In this document: one piece after another, positions 8,083 through 10,000 of the stretch
Layout: each line of letters opens with the position of its first letter
Numbering within the stretch: position 1 is the stretch's first letter
DNA from: Actinidia chinensis
Lineage: Eukaryota > Streptophyta > Magnoliopsida > Ericales > Actinidiaceae
Reading direction: 5' to 3'
Assembly: GCA_009663005.1 (NCBI GenBank)
Contig: VIGQ01000460.1
Coordinates: 17,501 to 27,500 of the forward strand
Length of the DNA stretch: 10,000 nucleotides
The notes under the pieces: generated by a model
What the model was told of the DNA's origin: nothing
What the model saw: the letters and a program-made list of their open reading frames with translations, nothing else
The model's database searches: none
Made by a program: the position numbers and the translations under genes

Positions 8083-8338
8083 GGGGCTAGTCATTTTTTT
8101 TTTAATATAGAATGTAAGAAAAACAATTACAAAGCCAAAGAAGAATCAGAAAATACAGATGGCCAAACCATTGCTCTATAAACTAGGCGGGGGCCGGGTG
8201 GGGATGTGCTCTAACTACGGGCGGGGGGTGGAGGGGGGCTGCTCGGCAGGCCTCCGCCTCCGTTCGGTTCACATCGATTAGTAGTCTCGTACCGAGAAGA
8301 ATCATAACATACCAGGCATACCAGGGGCTAGTCATTTT
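8083..8338. repeat. 15-bp direct repeats (target duplication) of a retroposon
   Basis: GGGGCTAGTCATTTT is present at 8083-8097 and, without mismatch, at 8324-8338. The two copies bracket the retroposed sequence. A 15-bp duplication is typical of LINE-driven insertion, not of DNA transposons. Confidence 0.85.
8098..8323 (-). mobile_element. retroposed sequence (SINE or 5'-truncated mRNA retrocopy) with poly(A) tail
   Basis: Read on the minus strand, the insert starts TGGTATGCCTGGTATG, has a GC-rich middle, then a T-rich 3' part, and ends in an A run. The A run is 10 bases if the target copy is included, because the boundary is shared. It lies between 15-bp target duplications. On the minus strand the duplication starts at TCTT/AAAATGAC, which matches the TT/AAAA cut of L1-type endonucleases. 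The roughly 220-bp length fits a SINE. GGTACGAGACT, about 30 nt from the start, is a partial match to a pol III B box (GGTTCGANNCC), but no good A box is seen. The T-rich end also resembles an mRNA 3' UTR. A minus-strand frame ending in a Pro/His/Ala-rich stretch runs through it and into flanking DNA, so it is probably not functional. Confidence 0.7.
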
Positions 8339-8339
8339 A

Positions 8340-8528
8340 AGATAGAAAAAGTGGTCACAAACTAATCTCGTAATTTGGGGTGTCATTCGCATCATCACTT
8401 TATTTTTAACTCATAGATGCAGTATAACTTTCAACCTCAAATGAGGCCCAAACATTGTTTCTCAGTGAGGACTACTTCGGTGAACCACGTCCTTAGCCAC
8501 CAAAGGTTCCTATGCCCTTGCAGTTGTA
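8340..8528. other. intergenic DNA right of the retroposon
   Basis: No feature with clear limits. GACTACTTCGGTGAACCACG (8470-8489) looks like a fragment of transcribed or LTR sequence, but this cannot be supported further. Confidence 0.4.
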
Positions 8529-8534
8529 AGGATC

Positions 8535-8700
8535 CAAAATAACGTCATTTTGTGTGTGGTGTTTGTCCAAAAACACTGTCGTTTATATCCCCGCCACATT
8601 ATCCAAAAAAAAAAATGTATTGCCATTGCCCCCGCCCCCTACAAAATAACGAGGGCGTCATTTTGGGCAAAAAAAACACCTAAACGACGCGTCGTTTTTG
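8535..8700. promoter_or_regulatory. group of ACGTC/GACG motifs with a 16-bp palindrome
   Basis: AATAACGTCATTTTG (8539-8553), CACTGTCGTTTA (8574-8585), GGGCGTCATTTTGGG (8653-8667) and the perfect palindrome AAACGACGCGTCGTTT (8682-8697) share an AAACGAC / GTCGTTT or ACGTC core. ACGT-core sequences are bZIP-type binding sites in plants. The same core also recurs at 4422-4502 and 4691-4700, so a repeated DNA family is an alternative to a promoter. Confidence 0.35.
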
Positions 8701-8818
8701 GTCTTCGTAAACACGCTCAAAAACCGTCGAACTGGAGACTTATTTTCACATTATTTTTATTTTCACTCGCAATAACCCCGAATCCTAACATTGTTGTCAT
8801 TCCGCAGGCACAACATAC

Positions 8819-8918
8819 ACCTACCCGACGATAAACAACCTACCGCTCCGCTAAAACACACCTACCACCCACCAGCATACCCAATAACGACACCAACCAA
8901 AAAAACAAAACACCTACC
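8819..8918 (+). promoter_or_regulatory. cluster of MYB-type AC elements
   Basis: Four exact ACCTACC (AC-I) sites occur at 8819-8825, 8838-8844, 8860-8866 and 8912-8918, and one ACCAACC (AC-II) at 8892-8898, all on one strand. AC elements are bound by R2R3-MYB proteins and are known from promoters of phenylpropanoid and lignin genes such as PAL and 4CL. Read from the minus strand, the first, third and fourth also satisfy the MYB46-type consensus [AG][GT]T[AT]GGT[AG]. The stretch is strongly biased to C and A, which raises the chance level. A TAATAAATTA (8920-8929) just downstream could act as a TATA-like site for the open exon that follows. A further ACCTACC sits at 9275-9281. Confidence 0.45.
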
Positions 8919-8992
8919 ACTAATAAATTACACCCTACCCCGAATCCCATACATTTCAGCAACACCATGTTGCCATTGGTTTGGTTCAAAGC

Positions 8993-9163
8993 ATGCCTCA
9001 CTACAAATTCTATTTGCCGCAAAGTCACAAGTCCTTCGATTTCGATTTGTTAATCAGGAGCAGAGAGGGTGGCGAGGGCTGGTGCAGGAACACAACACTA
9101 TATATATTTAGAAACGCTGCAGAAAAATTAAATGTTGTGTTCTCCGCGCATCGGCTGCATACT
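8993..9163 (+). CDS. possible first exon downstream of the AC cluster, product unknown
   Basis: The ATG at 8993 opens 57 codons that end exactly in phase at a strong donor (CATACT/GTAAGTAAG at 9164). The peptide starts MPHYKFYLPQSHKSFDFDLL and later reads YIFRNAAEKLNVVFSAHR. No domain, signal peptide or membrane segment is recognised. The frame would also run on to a stop near 9220 if unspliced. An upstream ATG at 8967 opens a different, 28-codon frame. No matching acceptor or second exon was found in the next 480 bases, and a TATATATAT at 9099-9107 would place a start downstream of this exon instead. A chance open frame beside a good-looking donor remains possible. Confidence 0.22.
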
Positions 9164-9167
9164 GTAA

Positions 9168-9646
9168 GTAAGAGGCTTTGTTACTCTTATCAGCTGGGGC
9201 TCAAAATAGCCTCAAAATAAATGTACATACATGAAAGAAACGCAGTTAGGACTTGAGAGACTTCCAAATAGACTACCTACCGTTGTTTTGAAGAGAGCAT
9301 GACTGATTGACCCAAACCAGGATTCTTAAGCTCAAGTCACGCCATTCTTGGCAGATCAATCGTAAACTGATTTTTGCAAAGCTAATGTTCATTTATATCC
9401 GTTAGCCATAGTATCCACAAACTGTTTTACTGATCCATGGTAGAGGGGCTTATACCACAATTAGGACAACCTTCTAACACTGGCAATATAGGATGTCAAC
9501 TTTTTGTGTCACATCTAAGAACACTTTCCTTCCCCGGACTTCTTTGAAAGTAAAATTAAAATTGAAGGTTTTGACATTATAAGTAAAAAAGAAAAAAAGA
9601 ACAAAAAATGTCAAGATCCAACGGCTTAATCGCTCAACATTCAAAT
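9168..9646. other. no gene recognised; scattered short open stretches
   Basis: On the minus strand two adjacent short frames look protein-like: codons 9460-9392 reading LYHGSVKQFVDTMANGYK before TGA, and a 39-codon frame from ATG at 9390 (MNISFAKISLRLICQEWRDL and onward). Neither has recognisable domains, and a frame break separates the first from an upstream stretch containing CPNCG. They may be remnants of a minus-strand coding region or chance. Confidence 0.4.
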
Positions 9647-9652
9647 AGAAAT

Positions 9653-9866
9653 CAATCCCTGAGGGTCTAGGCTGGGGGGACTTGGAGGGTTTGCTCCCTA
9701 GTTCGACACCTTCTAAGGAGCATCATTCTTTGAGTTGGACCAATCTATATAGAACTTTGCCCTACGGTCTTAATCAGGCTCCATCTAGTGAACTGGGGGA
9801 TGTGGTCCTCCCGCCCAAATTAGTTGTCGGCGTATCCTTGGCGGATACCGAGTTATCTAAAAAAAC
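9653..9866 (+). mobile_element. probable tRNA-derived SINE
   Basis: AGTTCGACACC (9700-9710) matches the pol III B box GGTTCGANNCC at 10 of 11 positions. About 30 bases upstream TAGGCTGGGGGG (9668-9679) is a degenerate A box, the spacing normal for tRNA-derived SINEs. The body of about 150 bp is not AT-rich, unlike its surroundings, and ends GTTATCT followed by seven A (9859-9865). AGAAAT flanks both ends (9647-9652 and 9867-9872) as a possible short target duplication. A 68-codon open frame crosses the element but has no coding character. The family cannot be named from the sequence alone. Confidence 0.5.
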
Positions 9867-9918
9867 AGAAATATTGAAGGAAAATTAGGTGGACTTCACT
9901 GCACACCGTAGCCAGCTA

Positions 9919-9999
9919 GCAGTTTGTCAATACTATGTACAAAAAGCCCCCAAATTGTACACCATTGCTACCAACGTAACTTTCCAGAAGATCTGCAAC
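9919..9999 (-). CDS. partial open stretch at the window edge, RNase III helix-like pattern
   Basis: Minus-strand codons from the edge read VADLLESYVGSNGVQFGGF and continue about eight residues to TAG at 9918-9916. The start fits A-D-h-h-E-x-h-h-G-[AS], the helix of RNase III proteins that carries an Asp and a catalytic Glu, as in plant Dicer-like and RNase III-like (RTL) proteins. TTG/GTAGCA (at about 9971) could be a donor, so the residues after Gly may be intron. Only ten residues carry the match, and the signal would have to be tested on sequence beyond 10000. No function is asserted. Confidence 0.2.
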
Positions 10000-10000
10000 T

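Noticed and set aside
8183..8398. 71-codon minus-strand frame with Pro/His-rich end
   Set aside because: It runs through the retroposon boundary and its target duplication, so it cannot be one ancestral gene.
9099..9107. TATATATAT as a TATA box
   Set aside because: The expected start near 9132 falls on an ATG of a frame that stops after 11 codons. A simple AT repeat is as likely.
8791..9111. 106-codon plus-strand open frame
   Set aside because: Its Thr/Pro/His-rich first half is just the C/A-rich AC-element stretch. It ends at the TATATATAT tract without a donor.
9392..9460. Minus-strand stretch LYHGSVKQFVDTMANGYK before a stop
   Set aside because: It looks protein-like but is only 23 codons with a stop immediately upstream. 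The nearby CPNCG stretch is in another frame and no family fits.
9682..9888. 68-codon open frame
   Set aside because: It lies within the SINE candidate, begins at a non-ATG codon in practice and shows no domain.
1..10000. CRISPR arrays, bacterial operons, tRNA or rRNA genes
   Set aside because: No regularly spaced repeat array, no Shine-Dalgarno-led gene series and no complete tRNA or rRNA signature were seen on either strand.

Overview
The window looks like nuclear DNA of a flowering plant, most likely a eudicot. It is AT-rich, has no compact operon-like coding, shows plant-type splice signals around at least one short exon, and carries debris of typical plant transposons: hAT-like and MITE-like DNA elements, SINE-like retroposons and a possible LTR remnant. 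No complete gene can be read with confidence, and most of the 10 kb is intergenic.

Layout. 1-755: AT-rich, with one short open stretch (596-760) that could be a coding remnant. 756-1204: a moderately GC-rich block bounded by a short inverted repeat, with the subterminal composition of plant hAT-type elements. 1767-2033, minus strand: the best gene candidate, a 49-codon first exon ending in a consensus plant donor, a 92-nt AT-rich intron and a short in-frame second exon. Its presumed promoter lies at about 2107-2200. 2375-2707: a decayed element containing a perfect 75-bp tandem duplication. 2708-4350: AT-rich DNA without genes. 4353-4900: several small inverted-repeat structures, including a MITE candidate. 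About 5460-6600: a tract with LTR-like noncoding character.

6692-7230 is the clearest element: a 539-bp non-autonomous hAT-type insertion rich in CCGGTT/AACCGG palindromes, flanked by a perfect 8-bp target duplication and containing a 36-T run. 8098-8323 (minus) is a retroposed sequence with a poly(A) tail, a 15-bp target duplication and an L1-type TT/AAAA insertion site. 8530-8920 looks promoter-like, with an ACGTC-motif group and a dense cluster of MYB-type AC elements, followed by a possible first exon (8993-9163) on the plus strand. 9653-9866 is a probable tRNA-derived SINE. At the right edge a minus-strand open stretch shows a pattern like the RNase III catalytic helix.

No undescribed multi-gene system is evident. 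The points most worth a second look are the AC-element cluster, the retroposon, the spliced minus-strand gene candidate and the RNase III-like edge fragment. All family assignments rest on motifs read by eye, without database search.
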